In this document: positions 1 to 7,682 of the stretch, piece by piece
Numbering within the stretch: the stretch's first letter is position 1
How the letters are laid out: every line of letters starts with the position of its first letter
Origin: Oscillospiraceae bacterium
GTDB taxonomy: Bacteria > Bacillota_A > Clostridia > Oscillospirales > Oscillospiraceae
Length of the DNA stretch: 37,535 bases
Assembly (NCBI GenBank): GCA_017398105.1
Contig: JAFQHF010000159.1
Coordinates: forward strand, 1-37,535
Direction of reading: 5' to 3'
Position numbers and translations under genes: made by a program
Notes under the pieces: generated by a model
The model's database searches: none
Seen by the model: only the letters and a program-made list of their open reading frames with translations
Told to the model about the DNA's origin: nothing

Positions 1-12
1 TCACGACAACTC

Positions 13-41
13 ATTGTAACATAGAAAAGATGAAGTTTCAA
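13..41 (-). promoter_or_regulatory. Sigma-A-type promoter reading left out of the window
   Basis: On the minus strand there is a TTGAAA -35 box (bases 36-41) and a TACAAT -10 box (13-18) with a 17-bp spacer. It follows the excisionase stop and points off the left edge, where the integrase is expected. The -35 box lies in a stretch nearly identical to bases 25831-25858. Confidence 0.45.
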
Positions 42-88
42 TATGTTTTGACGTTTTTGGTGCGCACCAATTCGTAGAATAAACATTC

Positions 89-310
89 TTAAATCGCCAC
101 CTTTCCGTCGATATATGCCTCAAATGCCTTGCGTTTTACAAGTTTTTTGGTTCCAACGAAGAGCACAAAGGGGCAGTTTGGTTGTTTCAGCATCTCATCA
201 ATTTTATTGATTCCGATATTGCTGTATTCAGCTGCCTCCCGGATGGAGAGCAGCATTTTTCGGTCGATAGGCAGGCGCATGTCCTGCTGGATAGTCTTAT
301 TCAATGGCAT
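89..310 (-). CDS. Excisionase-like small DNA-binding protein
   Basis: This 73-residue protein resembles Tn916-Xis-type excisionases, winged-helix proteins that bend element ends and bias a tyrosine integrase towards excision. The centre reads SIREAAEYSNIG (about residues 22-33), a typical MerR/Xis helix-turn-helix start, followed by KIDEMLKQPNCPF and a basic GTKKLVKRKAFEAYI segment typical of Xis C-termini. The start is supported by AAAGGAG four bases upstream. It overlaps the 3' end of the relaxase gene by 14 bp, so it is probably translationally coupled. In such elements the integrase follows directly, which here would lie outside the window. The family call is from motif recognition only. 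Confidence 0.75.
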   Translation of the reverse strand: MPLNKTIQQDMRLPIDRKMLLSIREAAEYSNIGINKIDEMLKQPNCPFVLFVGTKKLVKRKAFEAYIDGKVAI

Positions 311-1778
311 TTGTCTCCTTTTTGTTCATTTGGATTTCCTCCTTTGTATGGTTCTGGTTTCTCAGCGCAGCATCAATGTGGGACCGGATCTTCCACAGCA
401 TCTGGGCTTCTTCCCGGATCTCTGTGAAGTCCGCATAAGTAGCCGCATGCTCTTTTTCCAGATCGGCGTAGCGTGCTGCGATGGCTTTGCTGTCATATTT
501 TCCATCGGGACAATACTTGCTGAGCATCCGGTTGGCGGCATAAAACTGCTTCAGTTCCGATGCGTGTTCTTTCTTGTATTTCTCTTTTGCCTTGGTGAAT
601 TTAAGATCCCGGAGACCGTCGGCAATGGGCTTCAGCTGCTTGTAGGTGCTCCAGTACTCCGGAAGTTTCTTCAGATCTTTCAGCTCTGCAGTCTGGGCAT
701 CCAGCAGCTTTTTCTTTGCATCCACGGTGGTACGCTTCTCAGAAATGTAAGCCTCCAGAGTATCAACATCGGTGATGCTATGCTCCTGCAGGAAGGTAAT
801 GATTTCGCTTAACTCTTTCAGGTTGTTGGCCCTGGCCTTCCAGGAATAAGCTTTGGAATTACGCTGGTCAACGTACATCTGCAGAAGAGAAATCAGATCC
901 GGGGACTGAGGCTTTGTTAATTCCTCTCTTGCATCCTTCAGACAGTCCAGAATAGCTGCAATCTTTTTCCGGATCTCCTGGACGAGTGCGTTGGTGGCTT
1001 TGATCCATCGGTTGAATTCGCCCTTGTCGGTGCGGATGCCTTTGGCTTCCATCTGCCGTACCGCAGGACCTTCGTGGATAGTAGGCGGCAGGTCGATGCC
1101 TTGCCGTTCATAGGAACGGTGGTCGATCCGTTCGGGTAATCCGTTCTCCTCAAACTTGGCATTGCACATGGCTGCCCACTGCTCCCGCCAGAATTCCAGC
1201 GTTTCCGGGCTTCCCCAGTCGGTGGTGGGAACGGCATTGAAAATGTAATTACCCTCCGCATCCAGAAGTCGGTTTCCATCCTCGTCCAGTTCATAAACCC
1301 GGTGCTGCTTGCAGCCCCACTTGCCATCAGGATCGATAGGTCGGATGGGTGACATAACATGGAAGTGGGGATTGGAAATACCGCCGGGCTCGATGTCCGG
1401 AACGTGAATAGCAAAGTCCACCACCATTCCCCGGGAGACAAAGTGTTCCAATAAAAAATGCCTTGCCAGAGCGATGTTCTCCTCCATAGAGAACTCGTTC
1501 TGCAAGGCAATGTCGAAGCTGTAGGCAAGCTGGGCTTTCTTCCCACGCTCTGCTTTTTCTACCGCATTCCATAGGGCCTGTCGGTCCGCATACTCTCTGG
1601 GTGCGTGGTCAGGAAGCAGGATCTCGGAGCAGATCACGCCTCCCTTGTTGGTGTAGTCAGAGACTTCCCCGTAGTATTCGCTGTAGAGCTTTTCTCCGGC
1701 CCGGTAGGCAGCGGAAGCAATGGCAGACTGTCCCTGGCTGCGCTTAATCTGTTTGACATTCAGGTGGAACAGAGCCAA
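297..1778 (-). CDS. MobA/MobL family relaxase (MOBQ)
   Basis: This 493-residue relaxase would nick the element at oriT, stay bound to the 5' end and lead the strand into a recipient using another element's secretion system. The N-terminus has the family pattern: SAIASAAYRAGEKL with candidate catalytic Tyr25, then FAIHVPD (His125) and NPHFHVMSPIRP with the metal-binding HxH (His138, His140). Roughly residues 260-450 are charged and probably coiled coil. No helicase or primase domain is fused. The start is a TTG with AAGGAGG nine bases upstream, giving the conserved ALFHLNVKQIKRSQGQSA opening. It overlaps the DUF3847-type gene upstream by 35 bp. No type IV secretion or coupling-protein gene is present, so the element is mobilizable rather than self-conjugative as far as seen. 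Confidence 0.92.
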   Translation of the reverse strand: MALFHLNVKQIKRSQGQSAIASAAYRAGEKLYSEYYGEVSDYTNKGGVICSEILLPDHAPREYADRQALWNAVEKAERGKKAQLAYSFDIALQNEFSMEENIALARHFLLEHFVSRGMVVDFAIHVPDIEPGGISNPHFHVMSPIRPIDPDGKWGCKQHRVYELDEDGNRLLDAEGNYIFNAVPTTDWGSPETLEFWREQWAAMCNAKFEENGLPERIDHRSYERQGIDLPPTIHEGPAVRQMEAKGIRTDKGEFNRWIKATNALVQEIRKKIAAILDCLKDAREELTKPQSPDLISLLQMYVDQRNSKAYSWKARANNLKELSEIITFLQEHSITDVDTLEAYISEKRTTVDAKKKLLDAQTAELKDLKKLPEYWSTYKQLKPIADGLRDLKFTKAKEKYKKEHASELKQFYAANRMLSKYCPDGKYDSKAIAARYADLEKEHAATYADFTEIREEAQMLWKIRSHIDAALRNQNHTKEEIQMNKKETNAIE

Positions 1779-2091
1779 TCGTGTTCTCCTCCTTTTCTCG
1801 ATGCAGCAGCACCGCGTTATGAACAGCAGCCCTCACATTGGGCAGTTCAAAGATCTGCTCCAGAAGCTCAATGACCTCCGGGGTGGTCAGCTCCCGGAGC
1901 TCCGGTGCGATGCTCTCCATAGTACCGGCAATAGTGCAGAGCCGATGGGTCCGTTTCTTTCGGTCAGCCTTTTCATAATAGGCGATACGATTTTCCAGCC
2001 GCTGCTGTTGATGCTGCAGCTGTTCTAGTTCTGCTTCATTGCTGACCAGCTTTTCCCGGAGCCGGTCACGCTCCGAATTTTTCTGATTCAC
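1744..2091 (-). CDS. DUF3847-type mobilization accessory protein
   Basis: This 115-residue protein has a strong coiled coil (about residues 5-50: ERDRLREKL, ELEQLQHQQQRLENRI) followed by a basic KADRKKRTHRLCTIAG segment. That matches my recollection of DUF3847 proteins, which sit just upstream of MobA/MobL relaxases in Firmicutes elements and may act like MobC at oriT. Start is GTG with AAGGAGG seven bases upstream. The 3' end overlaps the relaxase start by 35 bp, so the two are probably coupled. The candidate oriT lies about 130 bp upstream, consistent with a DNA-binding or relaxosome role; that role is inferred. Confidence 0.75.
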   Translation of the reverse strand: MNQKNSERDRLREKLVSNEAELEQLQHQQQRLENRIAYYEKADRKKRTHRLCTIAGTMESIAPELRELTTPEVIELLEQIFELPNVRAAVHNAVLLHREKEENTIGSVPPECQTD

Positions 2092-2220
2092 AATTCTTCC
2101 TCCTTTTGTTTTTTAGTTGATTGGGATAGCCGTAAAGCGGCGCAAGGGGAACCCTTGTCCGGAATGCATATGACGCAAAAAGCCCAGACATTCGATTGCC
2201 TGGGTGTCCAGTCTCACGGA

Positions 2221-2262
2221 GCGCACTACATGTTTAGGACATGTATAGAAGTGCGCCCTTAG
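2221..2262 (+). other. Candidate origin of transfer (oriT), MOBQ type
   Basis: An imperfect hairpin (arms CTACATGT and ACATGTATAG around TTAGG, 2226-2248) is directly followed by AAGTGCGCCCTT (2249-2260). RSF1010/R1162-family origins have the same layout: an inverted repeat followed by a core close to YAARTGCGCCCT that holds the nic site. GCGCACT at 2221-2227 pairs with AGTGCGC (2250-2256), giving a larger stem. A further hairpin CCCTTAG-TTC-CTAAGGG overlaps the 3' side. It lies 130 bp upstream of the mobilization genes. The core match is direct; the exact nick position is not shown. Confidence 0.7.
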
Positions 2263-2293
2263 TTCCTAAGGGGCTCCCTCTGATGCTTCCGCG

Positions 2294-2512
2294 TTAACCG
2301 TTATCCTTTCGCTTCTGCCAGACAATCTCGTAGCCCAGCACGTCTGCCAGTTCTAGAGCTTCCTTATACCGAAGAGAACCTCTGCTCAGTTTTGCAGAGA
2401 AATTGGACAGGCTGTCGCTCCAGCCATACTCGGTGGACAGGGCATCTACCACCTCTGCCATGGTAAAGCCCGCAAACATGATCTGGGCTTTGATCTGATT
2501 CTTGATATTCAT
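2294..2512 (-). CDS. Small HTH-like protein of unknown function
   Basis: This 72-residue protein begins MNIKNQIKAQIMFAGFTMAEVVDAL. The pattern, a helix, then GFTMAEVVDALSTEYGWSDSLSNFSAKLSRGSLRYKEA in outline, then LADVLGYEIVW, resembles a degenerate Xre/Cro helix-turn-helix of the kind found in mobile elements of Clostridia. The internal ATG at 2512 is chosen because GGAGGT precedes it by six bases; an upstream in-frame start lacks a ribosome site. It lies between the putative oriT and the helicase gene. It could be an element regulator or copy-control factor; function unknown. Confidence 0.7.
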   Translation of the reverse strand: MNIKNQIKAQIMFAGFTMAEVVDALSTEYGWSDSLSNFSAKLSRGSLRYKEALELADVLGYEIVWQKRKDNG

Positions 2513-2880
2513 TCTTTTTACCTCCATAAATTTTGTTCGTTGTGTCGTGTAGTGGTTTCGCTGATTCACAAATAATCTGCGGGCTTGGAAATCCGCTCAG
2601 TTTTTCTCCGGCAATGTCCCGGTCATGGACAGCACCTTCTACTTTTCGGAAACGGGAAGCAATGTTTCTTTTCGGGAAAAAGTGCATGGATTCCGACAGC
2701 CAGTTCTCGTATTCGACAATCGCTTTTCCGTAAAATAGGAGTACCATTCCGACAAGTATTTCACGGATTCCACTACCCCGTATTTTGAGAAATCTCTTTC
2801 AGCAGCGGTCATGATGGTGTTGTTGTATAAAACCGCAGCAACTGAAATGTAAGCGCCCCTCGCGCCCCAACCGCCCGGGA
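2513..2880. other. Intergenic region with inverted GCGCCC motifs, no convincing gene
   Basis: The minus strand has open reading in two frames that do not join and lack ribosome sites, so a decayed small gene is possible but unproven. Two GCGCCC hexamers (2854-2859, 2863-2868) lie 9 bp apart and are mirrored by two GGGCGC hexamers (2893-2898, 2902-2907), also 9 bp apart, inside the 3' end of the helicase gene. The outer 8 bp (AAGCGCCC/GGGCGCTT) pair perfectly. This could be an iteron-type site for the helicase or a transcription-end structure. Confidence 0.35.
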
Positions 2881-4239
2881 TCAGGGCAGGAAGGGCGCAT
2901 AGGGCGCTTGATTTTGATGTTCCTCAAAAAATGCGTTATCTAGGGCTCCGGGCTTGTTGGGATCGATCAGCACCAGAATATTTCGATAGCCACGATGATT
3001 GTCCAGCACATGTTTGGAATATTGGATTCCGTACTTACCCTGGTTCTGAAAGAGATAATTGGAGAAAGTTTTGGATGCAACCGGGTTCTCTAGATTGTCC
3101 TTGCACCAGCGTTTGTAGGCAGCATACAGATGAACGGACCGGGCTGCAGTGCCTTCCTCCAGACGGATGTATCCGGTGGATTCCATGAACTGAACAACAT
3201 TGTTGCTGTCCTCCATGGCCTCCTTCAGATTGTGCTCAGTGCGCACAGAGATTGTGAACTTGTAGTCATTGGCAATGAGCCGATTCAAGCCTTCCAGCAT
3301 CCACAGGAAGATCCCCTCCGCTTCTGCTGCCAGCTTCTCGGAAAGGTACGGATCGTCCACTCGACTTTCATCTCGTTCTCTAACCGAGATCGGGATCTGA
3401 CGCCGATGGAAGCCATGAGAACGGTCATACAAAGCAGAGAGGGGACCGTTGCCGAAACACAGAAACCGGCAGTACATGACCCGCTGCTCACCCTGCTTTC
3501 CTTTCCATTCGATATTCATTTTTCCTTCCAGAGTGACCATGGTTTTGATGTAGCTGGTCTCCGGCAGTGCCTGCAGTTTCATGTCATCATCCACCATCAG
3601 AAGCTTGTGCTCCAGGTTCGCCCGGGCGAAGCGTTCTTTCTCGATGGACTGGATGCTGCTGTTATTCATGTTGTCTCCCAGAATGGACCGCATCACCTGT
3701 CCCAGACAGGATTTTCCTTCGCCGCCGTTGCCGGTGATGACCATCATCTTCTGAGCTTTGTTTGTGGGAATCAGGCAGTAGCCCATGAATTCCTGCAGGG
3801 TAGGGATATCCTCCGGGTACAGAAGATCTTCCAGAAAAGCAAGAAACCGCTCCGGTCTGGGAGCATCTTCGTTGTAGGCAACCTTCATCCGGTTTAAGCA
3901 GAATTCTTTCTTATAGCTGTAGCGACCGTCCAGAAAATAGGTACCGTTGGCCACATGGATCCGGTCTGTCTGCAGAGGAAGCGGAGCGGAATAGCACATC
4001 ATCTTCAGAACCTCCATGAGAGATTTCACCGTGTTGGATACCTTCTCCGTCACAAAGAATTTGATGGCATCGAAGATCTCTGTCTCCAATTGTTTTTCAT
4101 CCTCGATGGCTCCGTCCATCGTGAAGAATTTCCCCTTGACGCAGATCATGGGATGCTCCTTCCGGAAAGTTTCACAGAACAGGATCTCGTTGATCTTGCG
4201 CCCATCGAACCACTGGGGATACTTTTTCTTTCCGCTCAT
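2881..4239 (-). CDS. P4/D5-type phage-plasmid primase-helicase, C-terminal helicase part
   Basis: This 452-residue protein is an SF3-like DNA helicase of the P4-alpha/D5 type, used by mobile elements to open their replication origin. The Walker A motif is GNGGEGKS (residues 170-177). The Walker B-like segment is LLMVDDDM (about 213-220). Upstream, EFMGYCLIPTNKAQKMMVITG is the usual D5-N to helicase junction, and a winged-helix-like tail (AYKRWCKDN) follows around residue 375. It lacks the archaeo-eukaryotic primase polymerase domain often fused at the N-terminus; the 162-residue CHC2 protein upstream (4-bp ATGA overlap) supplies only the zinc finger. Likely role: replication or stabilization of the excised circle. 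The C-terminal APYAPF residues come from GCGCCC repeats in the DNA. Confidence 0.88.
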   Translation of the reverse strand: MSGKKKYPQWFDGRKINEILFCETFRKEHPMICVKGKFFTMDGAIEDEKQLETEIFDAIKFFVTEKVSNTVKSLMEVLKMMCYSAPLPLQTDRIHVANGTYFLDGRYSYKKEFCLNRMKVAYNEDAPRPERFLAFLEDLLYPEDIPTLQEFMGYCLIPTNKAQKMMVITGNGGEGKSCLGQVMRSILGDNMNNSSIQSIEKERFARANLEHKLLMVDDDMKLQALPETSYIKTMVTLEGKMNIEWKGKQGEQRVMYCRFLCFGNGPLSALYDRSHGFHRRQIPISVRERDESRVDDPYLSEKLAAEAEGIFLWMLEGLNRLIANDYKFTISVRTEHNLKEAMEDSNNVVQFMESTGYIRLEEGTAARSVHLYAAYKRWCKDNLENPVASKTFSNYLFQNQGKYGIQYSKHVLDNHRGYRNILVLIDPNKPGALDNAFFEEHQNQAPYAPFLP

Positions 4240-4724
4240 GCAACGCTCCCCAATCCCAGTGCACAGTCAAGACGGTATTCTGCATGAGCTACTTCCTGGC
4301 AGGCTTTTACAAACCGAGAATCCCAGGGATCCTCAGGTTTCTTCGGCGCGTATTTCAGCTTCCACTGACGAAGCTTCTGAACCTCCCGGGATAAAGACAA
4401 AATGCAGGGCTGCTCCGGTTTCCGGAACGTCCCTGCATTGGGTTTGGGAATATCCATTTGTTTCGGTGGCCTGGGATCGATCCCGAAATCCCGGGCCAGC
4501 TGGATCGCAGCACTGTACTTGCTGACGCCAAGATACTTTGCAGTGAAGTCAATGACATCCCCTTTTTCTCCGCAGCCAAAGCAGTAGTACCGCTTGTCCA
4601 GTTTTAGACTGGGGTGGTGATCATCGTGGAAAGGACATAGTGCCATTCCGGAATGATTCACCGCCAGCCCAAAGTTTTCGGCAGCCATCCGGGTTGTGAC
4701 GGCTACCTTGATTCGTTTGTACAA
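4236..4724 (-). CDS. CHC2 zinc-finger protein (primase zinc-binding module)
   Basis: This 162-residue protein carries the DnaG-type zinc-binding domain: CPFHDDHHPSL (Cys30, His33) and YYCFGCGEKGDVIDF (Cys48, Cys51), which in primases recognizes template DNA. The TOPRIM catalytic domain of DnaG is absent; after residue 80 the chain is a proline-rich linker and a charged helix. The start is TTG with AGGAGGT ten bases upstream. Its stop overlaps the start of the helicase gene by 4 bp, so the two are translationally coupled and probably form one initiation complex. It is too short to make primers on its own; the host primase or an unseen partner must do so. The functional split is inferred. Confidence 0.85.
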   Translation of the reverse strand: MYKRIKVAVTTRMAAENFGLAVNHSGMALCPFHDDHHPSLKLDKRYYCFGCGEKGDVIDFTAKYLGVSKYSAAIQLARDFGIDPRPPKQMDIPKPNAGTFRKPEQPCILSLSREVQKLRQWKLKYAPKKPEDPWDSRFVKACQEVAHAEYRLDCALGLGSVA

Positions 4725-5005
4725 ACTCGTTTTTACCTCCTGTAAATATAGTTTCTTTCGGAAGATATATGTTCACACCATCGAAGAACATTTTCCCTTC
4801 CTACTACATTTATGTGGAAATTCGCAAAAAACGGTATAATCGACGGACAGCCTCAAATCAAAGAACCGGACAAGAAGGAAAAGTTTGCTCTTTTCCGTAT
4901 TTAGCGGCAAACACCCACTTTTTTACCGCTCTCGGAAAAGGTCCGGATTTTTGGACAGATTCTCTGATACAATTTTGTCAGTGGATAAGGAAGGAGGTTT
5001 GATTT
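4725..5005. other. Divergent control region between replication and zinc-finger/sigma genes
   Basis: This 281-bp gap separates the leftward replication/mobilization operon from the rightward pair. A TATAAT occurs at 4834-4839 on the plus strand but without a convincing -35 box. The only clear element is the AAGGAGG site before the gene at 5006. It is A+T-richer than its surroundings, as expected of a two-way promoter region, but I cannot place either start point. Confidence 0.4.
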
Positions 5006-6091
5006 ATGGCGAAAAAAGTAGACCTGCAGGAACGGCTGAATATGCGGTTTCTGACAGTGGCATATACAGATAAACAGGAAATCTATGGAACCAGTTGTGC
5101 ATCTGCTGATACTGGAAGCATTGCCCTGGGTATTCTGAATATTCCAGAATTCGTACTGAAAGAACTTGTCGAACTAACAGATCCCATGATGGAACTGGTG
5201 GATTTCCTGAATAAGAACAGAAATCCCAATAATAAAGTATTGGGTATGATGCTGACAGCATCGAAGAATGTATTCCGGGTTGTGGACCTTCTTCATGAAG
5301 TGCCACCCTTTGCAGGACAGGATTTTACCTGGCTGGATGAGAAACTGCCCAATATCTTTTCTCTGGAAAAGAGCACAAAAGCTTATAAAGAACGCAAAAA
5401 AGAAACAGGAGAACTGTTCATAGGAGCACTATGTCTGATTGCGCAGCTGGGATTTGGTATCCGGGATTTCCGGCAGGCGCTGATTCCATTGGTGGAATCC
5501 CTGGAAGATGAGGATATCTCCCGAAATTCCAAAGGCTTTTCCCAGAAATTTGATTCCTTCTTCAGTAAGGATGAGGAACGGAAGGACCAGTGGATGGCCT
5601 TTTCCAATGTATCCGTGGAATATGTTCCGGAGGAAAAGGGTATCGTCCGCCGGATGCACTATGCTTCTTTTCCAAGTATGTTCCGGTCCAATCTGTATGA
5701 AGCTCTGGCTGTGGGAAATGCGCCCAGACGGTGCCCCATCTGTCAAAAGTTTTTCCTGACCACCAATGCCCGACGGCAGAAATACTGTACAGGGATGGCA
5801 CCGGAAGAACACGACGGACTGACCTGCGCCATGGTTGCAAAGCAAATGGGCAGGGCCTATCGGGAACAGACAGAAAATGACCCCATTCTGGTGCTCTACC
5901 ACCAAAGCATCGATGCCCTGGATAAGAGAGTAAGACGTGGGAAATTGGACAGGGATATCGCGGATCTGGCCAAAGCCCTTGCAAAAGATCTGAGGTCCGG
6001 GGCTATTGCTGACCCGGAATATGCCAATGGGTATTACAAGAAAGATATACAGGCAGATGCCCTGATCACAGCAGTGATGGAACAATATTAA
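5006..6091 (+). CDS. Zinc-finger protein of mobile elements (possibly DUF6076)
   Basis: This 361-residue soluble protein has no enzyme signature that I recognise. Near its C-terminal third is a four-cysteine cluster, RRCPICQKFF...KYCTG...GLTC (Cys243, Cys246, Cys261, Cys274), followed by a basic helical segment. This resembles proteins annotated DUF6076 or CGNR-like treble-clef zinc fingers, which bind nucleic acid. The first 240 residues are helical with no motif. A strong AAGGAGG lies nine bases before the ATG. The sigma-like gene follows after 21 bp with its own GGAGGT, so the two form a rightward operon. Possible roles are element regulation or defence; neither can be shown here. Confidence 0.7.
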   Translation: MAKKVDLQERLNMRFLTVAYTDKQEIYGTSCASADTGSIALGILNIPEFVLKELVELTDPMMELVDFLNKNRNPNNKVLGMMLTASKNVFRVVDLLHEVPPFAGQDFTWLDEKLPNIFSLEKSTKAYKERKKETGELFIGALCLIAQLGFGIRDFRQALIPLVESLEDEDISRNSKGFSQKFDSFFSKDEERKDQWMAFSNVSVEYVPEEKGIVRRMHYASFPSMFRSNLYEALAVGNAPRRCPICQKFFLTTNARRQKYCTGMAPEEHDGLTCAMVAKQMGRAYREQTENDPILVLYHQSIDALDKRVRRGKLDRDIADLAKALAKDLRSGAIADPEYANGYYKKDIQADALITAVMEQY

Positions 6092-6112
6092 AAATCCAAG
6101 GGAGGTGTACTT

Positions 6113-7570
6113 ATGTCAGTATCCAAAAAAGAGAATAAAGAAGATGCTGTGCAGCTGACGCAGGAAGATATTCAAATTCTGTCCGAATATTCCTGGGATA
6201 TGGCAGGCTACACCTCCCGATTTGGCTTCTTCTATCTGGGAAGTGACAAGGAAAACGTCAAGGGTCTGACCAAATGGCAAGCAGAGCACATTTATCAGCT
6301 GACGCCTATTCCTCCGGGAATGGAAGACCCGCTGCAGAACATGGAGAAAAGCAAACGGATCGATAAGGAAAAACAAAAGGAGATCCAGAAACAGAACGAA
6401 GTGATTGCAGATGAATACCTTGTCCAGGCACTGCAGGAGAAGGAACTTCGGTATCTCAGCTTTTTTCTCCATGGCTATGAACACAAGCTCAACGGAAAGG
6501 TATATTCCTTCCTTAGAAGAAACGGTATGGACACCTATGATCCTGCACTTTTTCTGGATATGAAGCTTGCCCTGCAGGAACTGATCCTGAAAAAGCTGCC
6601 TACCTTTGATCCGTTCAGGGATGCGAAGTTTCTGACTTACCTGCATCATTTCATCTACGATACATTCAAGATGTTCCGGATGCAGCAGGAGTGCTGGACG
6701 ATTGATTCTCTGGATACATACAAACCAACCCGGCGTATGGCAGCTATCTACAATGCCAACGCCCAGGACAAGAAGAAATCCATAGAAATATTTTGCCGAG
6801 AAACAGGATATACACAGAAGAAAGCAGAAGAATATCTGGCAGAGGCTATCGGTATCCGGGCCCGACAGACAGAAGTGATCATTGACCGGGATGAGGATGA
6901 TACGGCGGTCATAGAAGAGATCGTACCGGACGGTGTTGGAAATCTGTGCCGTGTTATCTCCAATGACCGTCTGATCAAGGCATTGCGGGCATCCTTCAAT
7001 AAACTGCCCTGGCAGGAACAGCAGGTATTGCAGGCAAGAAATGCTTTCTGTGACAACTGCGGTGGTATGCAGCCCATGAAGGAACAATTCTCCTTCCGGG
7101 AGATTGCGGTTCTTACCGGCTGCGGCACAGAAAAAGGTGGGCAGCTTGCCTACCAGGCCGCTCTGGACTGCCTGATCCGCCAGCTGACAGAAGATGAGGT
7201 CTTCCGGATTATGAATCTGAAACAAAAGGCAGTAACACGCCGGAAAAAGAAAATCGCTGCCGCAACCTACCTGTATCAGGCAGACTGCGACGGCGAATGG
7301 GGCGAAATATATATTGATTTTGTAAACAAGAAGGCAAAGATCATCCAGCTGGCGGACTGGGATCTCACAAGATCCCGGGTGTATGCCCGGACTGCACTCC
7401 GCTACCTGATCTCCACCGGAGGCAGAAACCTCCCAAAGAAACGCAGGATTATTTTCGAACCTCGAAGGCCCTCTCGTCGACAGCATAAACGCAAATTTGG
7501 TGTTTCGAATACAGACATAGCTGAGTGTCAGAAACAGTTAGAAATTTCCGTTGCGCCGCAACAAGAATAG
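6113..7570 (+). CDS. Sigma-70-like factor encoded by the element
   Basis: This 485-residue protein has two blocks resembling sigma-70 regions. Residues about 145-195 (LFLDMKLALQELILKKLPTFDPFRDAKF in outline, then TYLHHFIYDTFKMFRMQ) resemble region 2, including the FDP...KFLTYL pattern of the core-binding and -10-binding helices. Residues about 285-360 (LRASFNKLPWQEQQVL ... FSFREIAVLTGC ... AALDCLIRQL) resemble a region 4 helix-turn-helix. A CDNC pair (313-316) interrupts region 4, and a basic tail of about 120 residues follows (RRKKKIAAA; KKRRIIFEPRRPSRRQHKRK). Family members in Clostridia elements are usually annotated sigma factor or hypothetical. It could direct RNA polymerase to the element's own promoters. 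No recognition site could be deduced. Confidence 0.65.
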   Translation: MSVSKKENKEDAVQLTQEDIQILSEYSWDMAGYTSRFGFFYLGSDKENVKGLTKWQAEHIYQLTPIPPGMEDPLQNMEKSKRIDKEKQKEIQKQNEVIADEYLVQALQEKELRYLSFFLHGYEHKLNGKVYSFLRRNGMDTYDPALFLDMKLALQELILKKLPTFDPFRDAKFLTYLHHFIYDTFKMFRMQQECWTIDSLDTYKPTRRMAAIYNANAQDKKKSIEIFCRETGYTQKKAEEYLAEAIGIRARQTEVIIDRDEDDTAVIEEIVPDGVGNLCRVISNDRLIKALRASFNKLPWQEQQVLQARNAFCDNCGGMQPMKEQFSFREIAVLTGCGTEKGGQLAYQAALDCLIRQLTEDEVFRIMNLKQKAVTRRKKKIAAATYLYQADCDGEWGEIYIDFVNKKAKIIQLADWDLTRSRVYARTALRYLISTGGRNLPKKRRIIFEPRRPSRRQHKRKFGVSNTDIAECQKQLEISVAPQQE

Positions 7571-7602
7571 ACACTAAAATGTCGACAGCTCCAAAACAAA
7601 AG

Positions 7603-7646
7603 AATCCCCAGAGAATTCCTCCGAAAAGAGAAATTCTCTGGGGATT
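7603..7646 (-). terminator. Hairpin terminator after the SDR operon
   Basis: A perfect 15-bp stem (AATCCCCAGAGAATT / AATTCTCTGGGGATT) has a 14-base loop. Read leftward it is followed by TTTTGTTTT, so it mainly ends the SDR operon. It can also stop rightward transcripts from the sigma-like gene. It marks the junction between the mobile-element genes and the catabolic locus. Confidence 0.8.
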
Positions 7647-7682
7647 TCAAACACCTCAGTTATGTGTATCTGTAACTAACTA

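Noticed and set aside
2364..2747. 127-codon minus-strand ORF overlapping the small HTH-like gene
   Set aside because: No ribosome site, and its second half is the shifted frame of the HTH-like gene. The first half could be a decayed gene but nothing supports it.
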